Below are positions 53,060 to 62,055 of a stretch of DNA of 64,000 bases, in pieces (the stretch's first letter is position 1; each line of letters opens with the position of its first letter). The notes under the pieces are model-generated. The model saw nothing but the letters and a program-made list of their open reading frames with translations, ran no database searches and had not been told where the DNA came from. Source of the stretch: Segatella copri (GTDB lineage Bacteria; Bacteroidota; Bacteroidia; Bacteroidales; Bacteroidaceae); contig NZ_CP137557.1 in NCBI RefSeq assembly GCF_019249655.2, positions 2,079,001-2,143,000 of the forward strand, written 5' to 3'. A program made the position numbers and the translations under genes.

Positions 53060-55084
53060 ATGATTTCAGTAGAAGGACTGAAAGTAGAGTTTGGCGTAAA
53101 GCCACTCTTCCATGATGTAAGCTTCGTCATTAACGACCGCGACCGCATTGCCCTGGTGGGTAAGAACGGCGCCGGCAAATCTACGATGCTCAAGATACTC
53201 TGCGGATTGCAGAAACCTACGGATGGCGTGGTGGCTATCCCTAACGAAACCACCATCGGCTACCTGCCACAGGTGATGAAACTGCAGGATGATACCACCG
53301 TGAAGGAGGAAACCCGAAAGGCTTTCGCCCACAATACCGAGATGAAGGCCCGACTCGACAAGATGCAGCAGGAGATGGCCGACCGCACTGATTACGAGAG
53401 CGAAAGCTATGCCCAGCTGGTGGAGAAGTTCACTCAGGAGCACGAGCGCTACATGATGATGGGCGGCGAAAACTACGAGGCTGAGATAGAGCGAACCCTG
53501 AGCGGACTCGGTTTCACCCGCGAGGATTTCGAGCGACCTACACGTGAGTTCTCCGGAGGATGGCGCATGCGTATCGAGCTGGCGAAAATCCTGCTTCAGA
53601 AGCCGGATGTGCTCTTGCTCGATGAGCCTACCAACCACCTCGACATCGAGAGTATCCAGTGGCTGGAGCAATTTCTGGCGCAGAGTGCCAAGGCTGTGGT
53701 GCTGGTGAGTCACGACCGTGCCTTTATTAATAATGTAACCAACCGCACGCTGGAGATTACCTGCGGCAGGGTAGAGGATTACAGGGTGAAATATGATGAG
53801 TACATTGTGCTCCGTGCCGAGCGCCGTGAGCAGCAGTTGCGTGCCTACGAGAACCAGCAGAAGGAAATAGCTGATATCAAGGACTTTATAGAGCGATTCC
53901 GCTATAAGCCAACCAAGGCTGTGCAGGTGCAGAGCCGCATCAAGCAGTTGGAGAAAATCGTTCCTATCGAGGTGGATGAGGTGGATAACAAGCAGATGCA
54001 TCTCAAGTTCCCTCCTTGCCTCAGAAGCGGCGACTATCCGGTTATCTGCGATGAGGTGCGGAAGGATTACGGCTCGCATACCGTGTTCGACCACGTGAAC
54101 CTTACCATCAAGCGTGGCGAGAAGGTGGCGTTCGTGGGCAAGAACGGCGAGGGTAAATCTACCCTGGTGAAATGTATCATGGGCGAGATTCCGTTTACGG
54201 GCAATCTGAAGATAGGACATAATGTTCAGATAGGCTACTTTGCACAGAACCAGGCACAGCTGCTGGATGAGAACCTTACCATCTTCCAGACCATCGACAA
54301 TGTGGCTACGGGCGAGATGCGTCTCAAGGTAAACGACCTGCTGGGTGCCTTCATGTTTGGCGGCGAGACATCAGAAAAGTATGTCAAGGTGCTGAGCGGT
54401 GGTGAGCGCAGCCGATTGGCGATGATCAAGCTGCTGCTTGAGCCGGTGAATCTGCTCATTCTCGATGAGCCTACCAACCACCTGGATATGCAGTCGAAGG
54501 ATGTGCTGAAGGAAGCTATCAAGGCATTCGACGGCACCGCCATCATCGTGAGCCACGACCGTGAGTTCCTCGATGGCTTGGTAGATAAGGTATATGAGTT
54601 TGGTGGCGGCAAGGTTCGTGAGCACCTGGGCGGCATCTATGATTACCTGCGTGCCCACAATGCCGAGAGCATCAACCAGGCACTCGCCAATCAGGGTGGC
54701 AAGGGCATGGCATCAGCCGGATCTCCATCGGGTTCATCCGCTTCGGCAGGTTCATCAGGTTCATCCTCATCGGGTTCATCCTCTTCATCCGCCTCATCAT
54801 CCTCTTCCTCTTCCGAGTCATCTTCCGGCAAAATCAGTTATGCCGAGCACAAGGAGCAGCAGAAGAAGATTCGCAAGGCAGAAAAAGCAGTGAAGGAATG
54901 CGAGGCGAAGATTGAGAAGCTGGAAGCCCGAAAAGCCGAAATCGATGCCCTGCTGATGAAGCCGGAGAACGCCACCAACATGGAGCTGGTTACGGAATAC
55001 ACCAATCTGATGAAGACCCTCGATGAGGAAAACGACCGCTGGATGATTCTCTCAGAAGAACTGGAGGAAGTGAAGAATTCATAA
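53060..55084 (+). CDS. ABC-F family ATPase with polyserine linker and coiled-coil tail
   Basis: 674 aa. Two ABC domains: GKNGAGKSTMLK, FSGGWRMRIELAKILL, LLLDEPTNHLD, then GKNGEGKSTLVK, LSGGERSRLAMIK, LILDEPTNHLD, joined by the ABC-F linker helix pair (VLRAERREQQLRAYENQQKE). After residue ~548 a Gly/Ala/Ser tract dominated by serine runs for about 40 residues (SGSSSSGSSSSS type) and leads to an Uup-like C-terminal coiled coil (EHKEQQKKIRKAEKAVKECE). Similar in both domains to the ABC-F protein at 25.8 kb. Acts on ribosomes by family analogy. Confidence 0.92.
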   Translation: MISVEGLKVEFGVKPLFHDVSFVINDRDRIALVGKNGAGKSTMLKILCGLQKPTDGVVAIPNETTIGYLPQVMKLQDDTTVKEETRKAFAHNTEMKARLDKMQQEMADRTDYESESYAQLVEKFTQEHERYMMMGGENYEAEIERTLSGLGFTREDFERPTREFSGGWRMRIELAKILLQKPDVLLLDEPTNHLDIESIQWLEQFLAQSAKAVVLVSHDRAFINNVTNRTLEITCGRVEDYRVKYDEYIVLRAERREQQLRAYENQQKEIADIKDFIERFRYKPTKAVQVQSRIKQLEKIVPIEVDEVDNKQMHLKFPPCLRSGDYPVICDEVRKDYGSHTVFDHVNLTIKRGEKVAFVGKNGEGKSTLVKCIMGEIPFTGNLKIGHNVQIGYFAQNQAQLLDENLTIFQTIDNVATGEMRLKVNDLLGAFMFGGETSEKYVKVLSGGERSRLAMIKLLLEPVNLLILDEPTNHLDMQSKDVLKEAIKAFDGTAIIVSHDREFLDGLVDKVYEFGGGKVREHLGGIYDYLRAHNAESINQALANQGGKGMASAGSPSGSSASAGSSGSSSSGSSSSSASSSSSSSESSSGKISYAEHKEQQKKIRKAEKAVKECEAKIEKLEARKAEIDALLMKPENATNMELVTEYTNLMKTLDEENDRWMILSEELEEVKNS

Positions 55085-55144
55085 ATTTCCAGGAGTCAGA
55101 AGAATCAACCAGAGGGGAATCCATGGTGTTGAATTATAATTTAC

Positions 55145-55423
55145 TGAAGTTTCGCAAGTAGCATTCTACCGTCCCCGAAGGGGGCGAATGTGAATAACCG
55201 CGGGTGGAATGACCGAAGGGAATGGAACCTGCGGATATTGACAGATACTCTCTTGTCGTCCCCGAAGGGGGCGAACAGGAGCAAGACTGGATGCGGTTCG
55301 CCCCCTTTGGGGACGCTTTCTCCCTACTATTGGTTGTCCGCAGGTTCCATGACCTTCGGTCATTCCACCAGCGGTTATTGAAAGTTGGCCCCCTTCGGGG
55401 ACCGGAGGTTACTTGCGAAACTT
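55145..55423. repeat. Family-2 composite palindrome, copy 3
   Basis: Terminal inverted repeats AAGTTTCGCAAGTA / TACTTGCGAAACTT. Nearly identical to copy 2 over its whole length. It lies 35 nt upstream of the M13 peptidase gene. Confidence 0.92.
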
Positions 55424-55457
55424 GAATTCATAATTAAATCAATAAAATAACGAGAAA

Positions 55458-57491
55458 ATGAAAATGAAGTACATTCTTCCGATGATGATGCTCGCTGCCA
55501 TGCCTTTGGCTGCTGACGCTCAGAACAAATCGGGACTTGTCATGAGCAATCTTGACAAGACAGCCAAGCCGGCTGATGATTTCTACCAGTTTGCCACAGG
55601 CGGATGGCAGAAGAGCCACCCACTGCCTGCTGCCTACAGCCGATATGGCAGTTTCGACAAGCTCACAGAAGACAACAACAAACGTATCAACTCAATCCTT
55701 GCAGAACTCGAGAAGAAGACCTACAAGGAAGGAACCATCGAGAGAAAACTCTCTGATTTCTACAAGATGGCCCTCGATGCCGACCGCCGCAACAAGGAAG
55801 GCATCGCCCCAGTGAAGCCTCTGCTCGCAGAACTCGCTGCAGCACAGACTAAGGCTGATTTGCAGAAACTGCAAATCAAGTATGCTGCCCTGGGTCTCGG
55901 CGTGGATTACGGTTCTTACTTCGCAGCCGACGAGAAGAACGTAACCATGAACATCTTCAATGTGCTCCAGGGCGGCTTGACCCTCGGTGCCAAGGATTAT
56001 TATCTCAACAACGATGCTGCCACAGTAGCTATCCGTGAGGCATACAAGAAGTACATCGCCCAGATGTTCCAGCTCTACGGATTCTCTGCTGCCGATGCTC
56101 AGAAGAAGGCTGAGAAGGTATTCCTCCACGAAACCAATCTCGCCCTCATCTCAAAGAGCCGCACCGAACTGCGCGACCCTCAGGCAAACTATAACAAGAT
56201 GACCCTGAAGGAGTTCAAGGAGAACTATCCTAACATTCCGCTGGAGGCACTTGCCAACGCTGAGGGCATCAAGAGCGAGTATATCCAGCAGATGGTGGTA
56301 GGTCAGCCTGCTTTCCTCGCCGGATACGATAAGATTTCTGCTGCCGAAAACGCCGAGACCTTGAAGGCGTTGATGGAGTGGGGCGTTATCTGCAATTCAT
56401 GCTCATACCTGAGCGACGATATCCGCATGGCAAACTTCGATTTCTTCGGCAAGACCATGAGCGGCCGTCAGGAGGATCACCCATTGTGGAAGCGTGCCAC
56501 AGCGCAGGTAGAGGCTCAGATGGGCGAGGCACTCGGAAGAATCTACTGCAAGAAATTCTTCCCTGAGAGTTCTAAGAAGATGATGGAGACGCTGGTGAAG
56601 AACCTGCAGATTAGTCTCGGTCAGCGCATCGACGCTCAGAAATGGATGAGCGCTGAAACCAAGGCTGCAGCCCACGACAAGCTCAGCAAGTTCTACGTGA
56701 AGATTGGTTATCCAAAGCAGTGGACCGACTACAGCAAGCTGACCATCGACCCATCCAAGAGTTTCTACGAGAACGTATTGGTGTGCCGTAAGTTCCGTGC
56801 CGACAAGATGATAGCCGAGAAGGCAGGTAAGCCAGTGGATAAGGAAGAGTGGTTCATGACTCCTCAGACCGTGAACGCATATTACAACCCAACCACCAAC
56901 GAAATCTGCTTCCCAGCCGGTATTCTTCAGTATCCATTCTTTGATGCCAAGGCCGACGAGGCATTCAACTATGGTGCCATCGGTGTGGTAATCGGTCATG
57001 AGATGACCCACGGCTTCGACGATCAGGGTCGCCAGTATGATGCCAGCGGTAACCTGAAGGATTGGTGGACGCCAGCTGATGCCGAGGGTTTCAACAAGCG
57101 TGCGGATATGTATGCTGATTTCTTCAGCAACATCAAGGTATTGCCTGATTTGAATGCCAACGGGCGTTTCACTCTGGGTGAGAACCTTGCCGACCACGGC
57201 GGTTTGATGGTATCCTTCAATGCCTTCAAGAATGCGACAGCCAAGAAGCCATTGAAGAACAAGGACGGTTTCACAGCCGACCAGCGTTTCTTCCTCGCCT
57301 ATGCCGGTGTTTGGGGTCAGAACATCACCGAAAAGGAGATTCGCAACCGTGTGAAGAACGATCCTCATGCCCTTGGTAAGTGGCGTGTTAACGGAGCTCT
57401 CCCTCACATCGATGCCTGGTATGAGGCATTCGGCGTAAAGCAGGGCGACAAGATGTTCATTCCAAAGAACAATCGTTTGGAGCTTTGGTAA
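55458..57491 (+). CDS. pepO: M13-family (neprilysin/PepO) metallopeptidase, exported
   Basis: 677 aa. Signal peptide (YILPMMMLAAMPLAADAQ), N-terminal M13 domain (PADDFYQFATGGWQKSHPLP onwards) and the catalytic domain with zinc motif VIGHEMTHGFDD (HExxH), NAYYNPTTNEICFPAGILQ substrate loop and third ligand ENLADHGGL (ExxxD). The C-terminus ends in FIPKNNRLELW, close to the usual family Trp end. Cleaves oligopeptides in the periplasm or at the surface. A family-2 repeat begins right after the stop codon. Confidence 0.94.
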   Translation: MKMKYILPMMMLAAMPLAADAQNKSGLVMSNLDKTAKPADDFYQFATGGWQKSHPLPAAYSRYGSFDKLTEDNNKRINSILAELEKKTYKEGTIERKLSDFYKMALDADRRNKEGIAPVKPLLAELAAAQTKADLQKLQIKYAALGLGVDYGSYFAADEKNVTMNIFNVLQGGLTLGAKDYYLNNDAATVAIREAYKKYIAQMFQLYGFSAADAQKKAEKVFLHETNLALISKSRTELRDPQANYNKMTLKEFKENYPNIPLEALANAEGIKSEYIQQMVVGQPAFLAGYDKISAAENAETLKALMEWGVICNSCSYLSDDIRMANFDFFGKTMSGRQEDHPLWKRATAQVEAQMGEALGRIYCKKFFPESSKKMMETLVKNLQISLGQRIDAQKWMSAETKAAAHDKLSKFYVKIGYPKQWTDYSKLTIDPSKSFYENVLVCRKFRADKMIAEKAGKPVDKEEWFMTPQTVNAYYNPTTNEICFPAGILQYPFFDAKADEAFNYGAIGVVIGHEMTHGFDDQGRQYDASGNLKDWWTPADAEGFNKRADMYADFFSNIKVLPDLNANGRFTLGENLADHGGLMVSFNAFKNATAKKPLKNKDGFTADQRFFLAYAGVWGQNITEKEIRNRVKNDPHALGKWRVNGALPHIDAWYEAFGVKQGDKMFIPKNNRLELW

Positions 57492-57495
57492 TTCC

Positions 57496-57632
57496 GTCCC
57501 CGAAGGGGGCGAACTTCCAATAACCGCTGGTGGAATGACCGAAGGGAATGAAACCTGCGGATAGCAAACTCATCCACTCAATCGTCCCCGAAGGGGGCGA
57601 ACAGGAGTAAGATAGGTATTGTTCGCCCCCCC
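57496..57632. repeat. Family-2 copy 4, left part, interrupted by the IS
   Basis: GTCCCCGAAGGGGGCGAA, ACCGCTGGTGGAATGACCG and a second GTCCCCGAAGGGGGCGAA, then GTTCGCCCCC where the insertion sequence begins. The outer terminal repeat is missing on this side. Confidence 0.85.
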
Positions 57633-59660
57633 AGCCCGTCCGAGAACGGCCGTTTTGGGGTGTATCATAGAGGGCAGAACCGCTATCACGACTCCACCTA
57701 AGTCCCTCTAAGGGCATATCTTTTTTCATCTTAAAATTTTAGTTTATGTTAAACAATTCGTCATAAGGGCTTAAAATGGCCGATATGAACACTAATAGAG
57801 CGTGTTTTTCGATGGTATTGATCCCTACAGGTCATTATCCAAGAGAAGCAATCAAAGCAGGTACACCTTTGAGAGATATGGCACGACGAAGGTTATAAGA
57901 TAGGCAAAAGAGACCCATCTCAGCAGTTACTTTCAGTTTGCCTTTCAGTAAAAAGTAGTATTGCCCAAGTGCTCGCTTCATGGTTCCAAAAGGATGCTCG
58001 GAGAGGCATTTGCGATTGTCCATCTTGTTCTGATCTAGATGTAAAACGTAACGGACAACCTTCTTCACGATCTTCATTCTTGGAGGTTTTGGCTTGTCCT
58101 TATTCTCTTCTTTGAGTTGCTTGCGTTTTGCTTCGGTTGCCTTTATCAAGGTGTCTTTGTTGAAGTCTGCCTCCTTGAACTTCTGGATGGTACACTTGCA
58201 CTTGCATTTTTTACATGCAAGCTTGTTGCAATAGCGGATCATACCGTTTCTTTTGATAGACTTTTGCCTCAGGATTTCTCCTTGCGGACAATAGACAAGA
58301 TTGCGTTCGGCATCCCTCACGAAGTATCCTTCAAGAGCCTTGGCACGCATCTGCCCGGGAGTCATCTTCAGTACAGCAGACTCTGCTACATCAGAAGTGT
58401 ACTCCTTGACCTCTACAATCTGTGCATCGGTTAAAAAATCCTTGTAGGCTTCCGGTATGACTGCAGCTTCAAGACATGCCTTCAAATCTTCTGGATTAGT
58501 ACTTGACTTTTGTTCGTCAGTTATGGTAGCTTCGTTATAGTCAAACTGAACCTGCTCCGTGCAGCTGCCATCACGTTGGATGACATTTGGTACGATACCA
58601 TTAGCCAATGCATCTGCATGATCCTCGGGACACTCGTACCCCTTGTCTGCAGTTGATTCAAGAACGTCAACACCATAATCGGCTTTCACCTCAGATGCTA
58701 CGCTTGTAAGCTGACCATGGTCTGTTGGACTGTTGGTTACCAGGAAGCCTGCTATCATATGGCTCTCCGCATCAACTGCAGTTTGCACATTATAACCGAC
58801 ACAAAAGCCTTCGTTGGCTTTCATTAGTCGGGAATCAGGATCGGTTAAGGAAATCTGGCTTTCACCACTTTTCTCAAGTGTATCACGGTATCCCTCATAG
58901 CGTTCCTTGCGCTCCTTGCAAACATCAAGCTTACGTTGCAACTCATCTTTAGAGAGCCTGCGTCCTTCCTCATGATCGTATGCTTCAAGTTCTTCCATAT
59001 AGATTGAAATATGTTCATCAAGACGCTTGATTCGGTCATCGAGTTTGCTTAGAGTAAGGTTGTTGTCTTTAGCATTTACAGCCTTAAACTTGCTTCCATC
59101 AATAGAGATGTACGACTTGGAAAAGAGCTTCAGTCCCATACAAAACTTGTTGAACTCTTTAAAAACTTTAGTAATAGCCTTCTTGTTGTCCTTGCGGAAA
59201 TCGGAGATTGTACGAAAGTCAGGAGTCAGCTTGTTGAGCAGCCACATTACCTCTACGTTACACTTGCACTCACGAGCAAGTTTGCGAGAGGAACGTACCT
59301 GATAGAAGTAACCATAAATATAGAGTTTGAGGAGATCGCGAGGATCATATCCAGGAGTACCTGTCTCTGCAGGAGTACTGCGGACGAATCCCAGTTCATC
59401 CATTTTGAGATTATCGACAAAAGCATCAAACAAGCGAACAGGGGCGTCAGCCTCTACATACTCGTCAATGCAATCAGGGAAAAGAACCCTCTGTCGTCTA
59501 TCTTGTCCTTTTTTATATGCCATATCTTTCTTGTTTTTTACTACAAAGATACATAAAATAATTGAGAATCAAGAAGATACGAAGTTAATTAACTATAAAG
59601 AGCAAAAGAAAAATGCCCAATTCAGTTGTTTGCTTCCCTAATTAAGTTTTCGGACGGCCT
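57633..59660. mobile_element. IS1182-like insertion sequence (~2.03 kb)
   Basis: Ends are imperfect inverted repeats AGCCCGTCCGAGAAC (57633-57647) and GTTTTCGGACGGCCT (59646-59660), 13 of 15 complementary. One transposase gene lies on the minus strand. Flanking C-runs (57626-57632 and 59661-59665) could be a short target duplication, but homopolymers make its length uncertain. It looks intact. Confidence 0.8.
57835..59523 (-). CDS. IS1182-family transposase
   Basis: 562-aa DDE transposase. The N-terminal domain (VLFPDCIDEYVEADAPVRLFDAFVD) leads into the DUF772-type region (YDPRDLLKLYIYGYFYQVRSSRKLARECKCNVEVMWL). A DDE core follows with SYISIDGSKFKAVNAKDN (first Asp), YNVQTAVDAESHMI, ADKGYECPEDHADAL (second Asp) and a Cys cluster CNKLACKKCKCKC. 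The C-terminal LSEHPFGTMKRALGQYYFLLKGKLKVTAEMGL has the conserved Glu region. Full-length with no frameshift, so the element may be active. Confidence 0.92.
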   Translation of the reverse strand: MAYKKGQDRRQRVLFPDCIDEYVEADAPVRLFDAFVDNLKMDELGFVRSTPAETGTPGYDPRDLLKLYIYGYFYQVRSSRKLARECKCNVEVMWLLNKLTPDFRTISDFRKDNKKAITKVFKEFNKFCMGLKLFSKSYISIDGSKFKAVNAKDNNLTLSKLDDRIKRLDEHISIYMEELEAYDHEEGRRLSKDELQRKLDVCKERKERYEGYRDTLEKSGESQISLTDPDSRLMKANEGFCVGYNVQTAVDAESHMIAGFLVTNSPTDHGQLTSVASEVKADYGVDVLESTADKGYECPEDHADALANGIVPNVIQRDGSCTEQVQFDYNEATITDEQKSSTNPEDLKACLEAAVIPEAYKDFLTDAQIVEVKEYTSDVAESAVLKMTPGQMRAKALEGYFVRDAERNLVYCPQGEILRQKSIKRNGMIRYCNKLACKKCKCKCTIQKFKEADFNKDTLIKATEAKRKQLKEENKDKPKPPRMKIVKKVVRYVLHLDQNKMDNRKCLSEHPFGTMKRALGQYYFLLKGKLKVTAEMGLFCLSYNLRRAISLKGVPALIASLG

Positions 59661-59778
59661 CCCCCTTGGGGACGCATTCTCTCTCGATACTTGTCCGCAG
59701 GTTTCATTCCCTTCGGTCATTCCACCTGCGGTTATTGAGAGTTGGCCCCCTTCGGGGACCGTAAGTAACAAGTAAAAC
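59661..59778. repeat. Family-2 copy 4, right part
   Basis: Continues with CCCCCTTGGGGACGC, TGTCCGCAGGTTTCATTCC, CGGTCATTCCACC and GTTGGCCCCCTTCGGGGACC. The outer end (AGTAACAAGTAAAACT) is a degraded version of the usual terminal repeat. Confidence 0.85.
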
Positions 59779-59817
59779 TAGATTCAGATATTTTTCTAGA
59801 AAAAAGTTTCCGAAAAA

Positions 59818-59849
59818 TTTGGTAGTTTCAAAAAAAAGCAGTACCTTTG
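59818..59849 (+). promoter_or_regulatory. Promoter of tRNA-Arg
   Basis: TTTG (59818-59821), 20-nt spacer, TACCTTTG (59842-59849). The tRNA begins 28 nt downstream. Confidence 0.75.
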
Positions 59850-59876
59850 CACTCGCTTAACAAAATTAGCAAGGAT

Positions 59877-59951
59877 GGTTCCGTAGCTCAGTTGGATTAG
59901 AGCAACAGCCTTCTAAGCTGTGGGTCTTGGGTTCGAACCCCAACGGAATCA
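59877..59951 (+). tRNA. tRNA-Arg (anticodon UCU)
   Basis: 75 nt. Acceptor GGTTCCG/CGGAATC (one G-T pair), D-arm GCTC/GAGC, anticodon stem ACAGC/GCTGT with loop CTTCTAA (anticodon TCT), T-arm TTGGG/CCCAA with TTCGAAC. Discriminator A; CCA is not encoded. Reads AGA. Confidence 0.96.
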
Positions 59952-59953
59952 CG

Positions 59954-59994
59954 AAAAAAGGTGGACTAGTCATAACGACCAGTCCACCTTTTTT
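59954..59994 (+). terminator. Terminator of tRNA-Arg
   Basis: 18-bp stem (one mismatch) AAAAAAGGTGGACTAGTC / GACCAGTCCACCTTTTTT, loop 5 nt, then more T. It probably also ends minus-strand transcription from the smalltalk/HU genes. Confidence 0.9.
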
Positions 59995-60017
59995 TTCTAC
60001 ATATCCATCTATCCGTT

Positions 60018-60110
60018 TCACATGCAGCTCGTTACGCCCAGCGTGGCGCCGATGGCTGTGAGAAGCGAAATCAAAACCTTAAGTACAAGTTTCCAGTTTT
60101 CTTTCGACAT
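60018..60110 (-). CDS. Smalltalk-type 30-aa hydrophobic small protein
   Basis: Minus-strand frame of 30 codons: MSKENWKLVLKVLISLLTA followed by IGATLGVTSCM, stop TGA at 60018. The start with a basic/Trp segment, one hydrophobic stretch and the ending GVTSCM match the Bacteroidota smalltalk family of very small proteins that sit next to HU-like genes. It lies 76 nt downstream of the HU-like gene on the same strand. A membrane peptide or lipopeptide-like role is suggested by the terminal Cys; function unknown. Confidence 0.85.
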   Translation of the reverse strand: MSKENWKLVLKVLISLLTAIGATLGVTSCM

Positions 60111-60186
60111 AGGCTTTTCCGTTTAGTGATTGATAATTACGTGAATAGAACAGGAGAGAGGAGCCCCCGCTCTGGGGGGCTGTCTT

Positions 60187-60795
60187 CTAGATGGTTACAT
60201 CCGCAGAGTCGCCATTACCCTCGTCCTTGCCGGTCTGCGAACCGCCGCCAGTGGTATCCCCGGTAGTGCCGCCAGTAGTGCCGCCAGTGGTGCCGCCTGC
60301 TGTGTCACCAGTAGTGCCGCCGTTCTCCTTACCGTCGCCCTCAGTATCCTCCACATCATTCGAATCCTTGGAAGATACGTTCTTCACAATCTTGCCGTTG
60401 CGGTCGTAGCAGGTGATGCTGATGCTCGTGTTGGCAAGCTCCTGCTTAATCTCCACACTCGGGGTGAAAATCACGCGGCGCAGGGTGATGAGCTTGCTGC
60501 TCACCTCATCCACCGACTTCACCGCGTCGGCACGCAGACCGAAACGCATGGTGCCCAACCCCGGGATAGCCACCGAGTGACCCTCTGTGGCCCATGCCTT
60601 CAGCACCTCGCTCAAGGCTGAGTAGGCCACCTTCATCACGGCGGTGGTCAGTCCGCCACGGATGGCAGCCTCCTGAATCACCTTCTCCGGGGTGAGCTTG
60701 TTGTAGAACATAGGCTGCATCACGTACATGTACACATCCTTCTCCTTACTCAAATAAGCGATCTTGCGCTCCACTGCTTTTACATTAATTCCCAT
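60187..60795 (-). CDS. HU-like DNA-binding protein with Gly/Thr-repeat tail
   Basis: 202 aa. Residues about 1-125 resemble the Bacteroidota HU-like (HU-HIG/HU-CCDC81 type) domain (MQPMFYNKLTPEKVIQEAAIRGGLT, AIPGLGTMRFGLRADAVKSVDEVSS). An acidic linker (SKDSNDVEDTEGDGKENGG) follows, then a tail of GGTT/GDTT repeats (about 163-187) encoded by 12-bp imperfect repeats. Probably binds DNA; the tail length may vary by slippage. Same strand as the smalltalk gene and the Rep-like gene. Confidence 0.85.
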   Translation of the reverse strand: MGINVKAVERKIAYLSKEKDVYMYVMQPMFYNKLTPEKVIQEAAIRGGLTTAVMKVAYSALSEVLKAWATEGHSVAIPGLGTMRFGLRADAVKSVDEVSSKLITLRRVIFTPSVEIKQELANTSISITCYDRNGKIVKNVSSKDSNDVEDTEGDGKENGGTTGDTAGGTTGGTTGGTTGDTTGGGSQTGKDEGNGDSADVTI

Positions 60796-60949
60796 AACAT
60801 TTTAAGTTTTTAGTTCAATAAAATTGCAGATTCCTTTGTATCTCTGCAAGCCGTTGTGTTTCAACGACAATGCAAAGATACAAAATTTGGAGCCCAAAAA
60901 CAAGGAATGTTCGCCAGTTCATCAGAAAAACATGAATATCAAGCGTAGA

Positions 60950-62011
60950 TTATTTCTTCTTCAGTAGATTATCCAGACATTTCACGATATAGGCCGGAGG
61001 CGTATCCACCTGATGCTTCGCCATCGCCCTATAGGCTGCTTTGAAACACTGATTCACGGGGTCCCTGTCTTCCAGAGTGAGGCGTTCGCTCAAGTCATAC
61101 GCCACTTTGGAGTTTACATTCCAGGGAGCTTCGGTAAGTACTTTTCTGAGCTTAAATTTCATGAATACCAACTCCTGCCTATCTGCAGGCTTCAGCGCAT
61201 TCTCATCCTCGTTGCGAAACTTGATTTCAAATATCACAAGACTCCCATAAGTTCCAACCACCTGGTTGCGGCAGGTGGCTATCGTATGAATGACAATGTA
61301 ATCAAGAAGATTATAATTGTAAGCATTCTTGATTTCCTCCTCAGCCACGGACAACTGGAAATACTCCAGATTCCCCGTGCCTCGATACACCGTTTTGCTG
61401 GTGAGCAGAGACAGAATCTCGGCAGGACGAAACTTCACGTAACCCTGCTTCAGGCGACTCTCGCTCAGAAGATAAAGACAGCGGGCCGACTGGTGGCGGA
61501 ACGACTCATAAACCTGAGGCAACACCTTGAAATAACCCAAATCCAAGGCGAAATAATACTTCGCCACCTCTATCGGCATCTCCAGAATAACTCTCTTCTC
61601 CTGACCCACCTTGTGATCCCTCACGTAGCGCAGAAGATAGGCAAACTCCCTGTAACACAGGGTAGGAGAGGAACCCGAAGAGTCGGTATAAGGGATGCTC
61701 ACCGGCTTCTTGCCGATGTCCTTCAACGCCTTCTCCAGGTTGCGGTAATGCGACTTGCAAGGCTCCAATGCCTTGTAAGGAACTTCCAGGCGCAGCATGT
61801 TGTCAATGCGCTCAAAAGCGCTGAAATCCATTTCGCCATGGTGAGCCTTCTGGCTGATAGCCAGCCTGATCTCCTTCTGGTCAAACACATCAAGTCTGAA
61901 CAGATACTTCTGTTCTTGCGGGCTGTAGCTGTGGTGCAGGGCGCAATGAGTACCAAGCTCTGTGGCTTCGGTAATAGTAAAATAGTTGTCTATTCTTTTC
62001 ATTGTCCTCAT
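60950..62011 (-). CDS. Rep_3/RepB-like winged-helix replication initiator (putative)
   Basis: 353 aa, no signal peptide. The layout resembles plasmid initiators with two winged-helix domains: an N-terminal region (QKYLFRLDVFDQKEIRLAIS, FERIDNMLRLEVPYKAL, LEKALKDIGKKPVSI) and a middle block (YFKVLPQVYESFRHQSARCLYLLSESR, KFRPAEILSLL, EYFQLSVAEEEIKNAY) typical of the RLYelL-type helix of Rep_3. The family call is from pattern recognition without a search. In-frame ATGs at 62011 and 62002 are both possible. Upstream lie large dyads and iteron-like repeats. Confidence 0.6.
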   Translation of the reverse strand: MRTMKRIDNYFTITEATELGTHCALHHSYSPQEQKYLFRLDVFDQKEIRLAISQKAHHGEMDFSAFERIDNMLRLEVPYKALEPCKSHYRNLEKALKDIGKKPVSIPYTDSSGSSPTLCYREFAYLLRYVRDHKVGQEKRVILEMPIEVAKYYFALDLGYFKVLPQVYESFRHQSARCLYLLSESRLKQGYVKFRPAEILSLLTSKTVYRGTGNLEYFQLSVAEEEIKNAYNYNLLDYIVIHTIATCRNQVVGTYGSLVIFEIKFRNEDENALKPADRQELVFMKFKLRKVLTEAPWNVNSKVAYDLSERLTLEDRDPVNQCFKAAYRAMAKHQVDTPPAYIVKCLDNLLKKK

Positions 62012-62055
62012 AATTAGGATAGTTTATATAAAGTGGGGGTGGCAATGAAAAAAAT

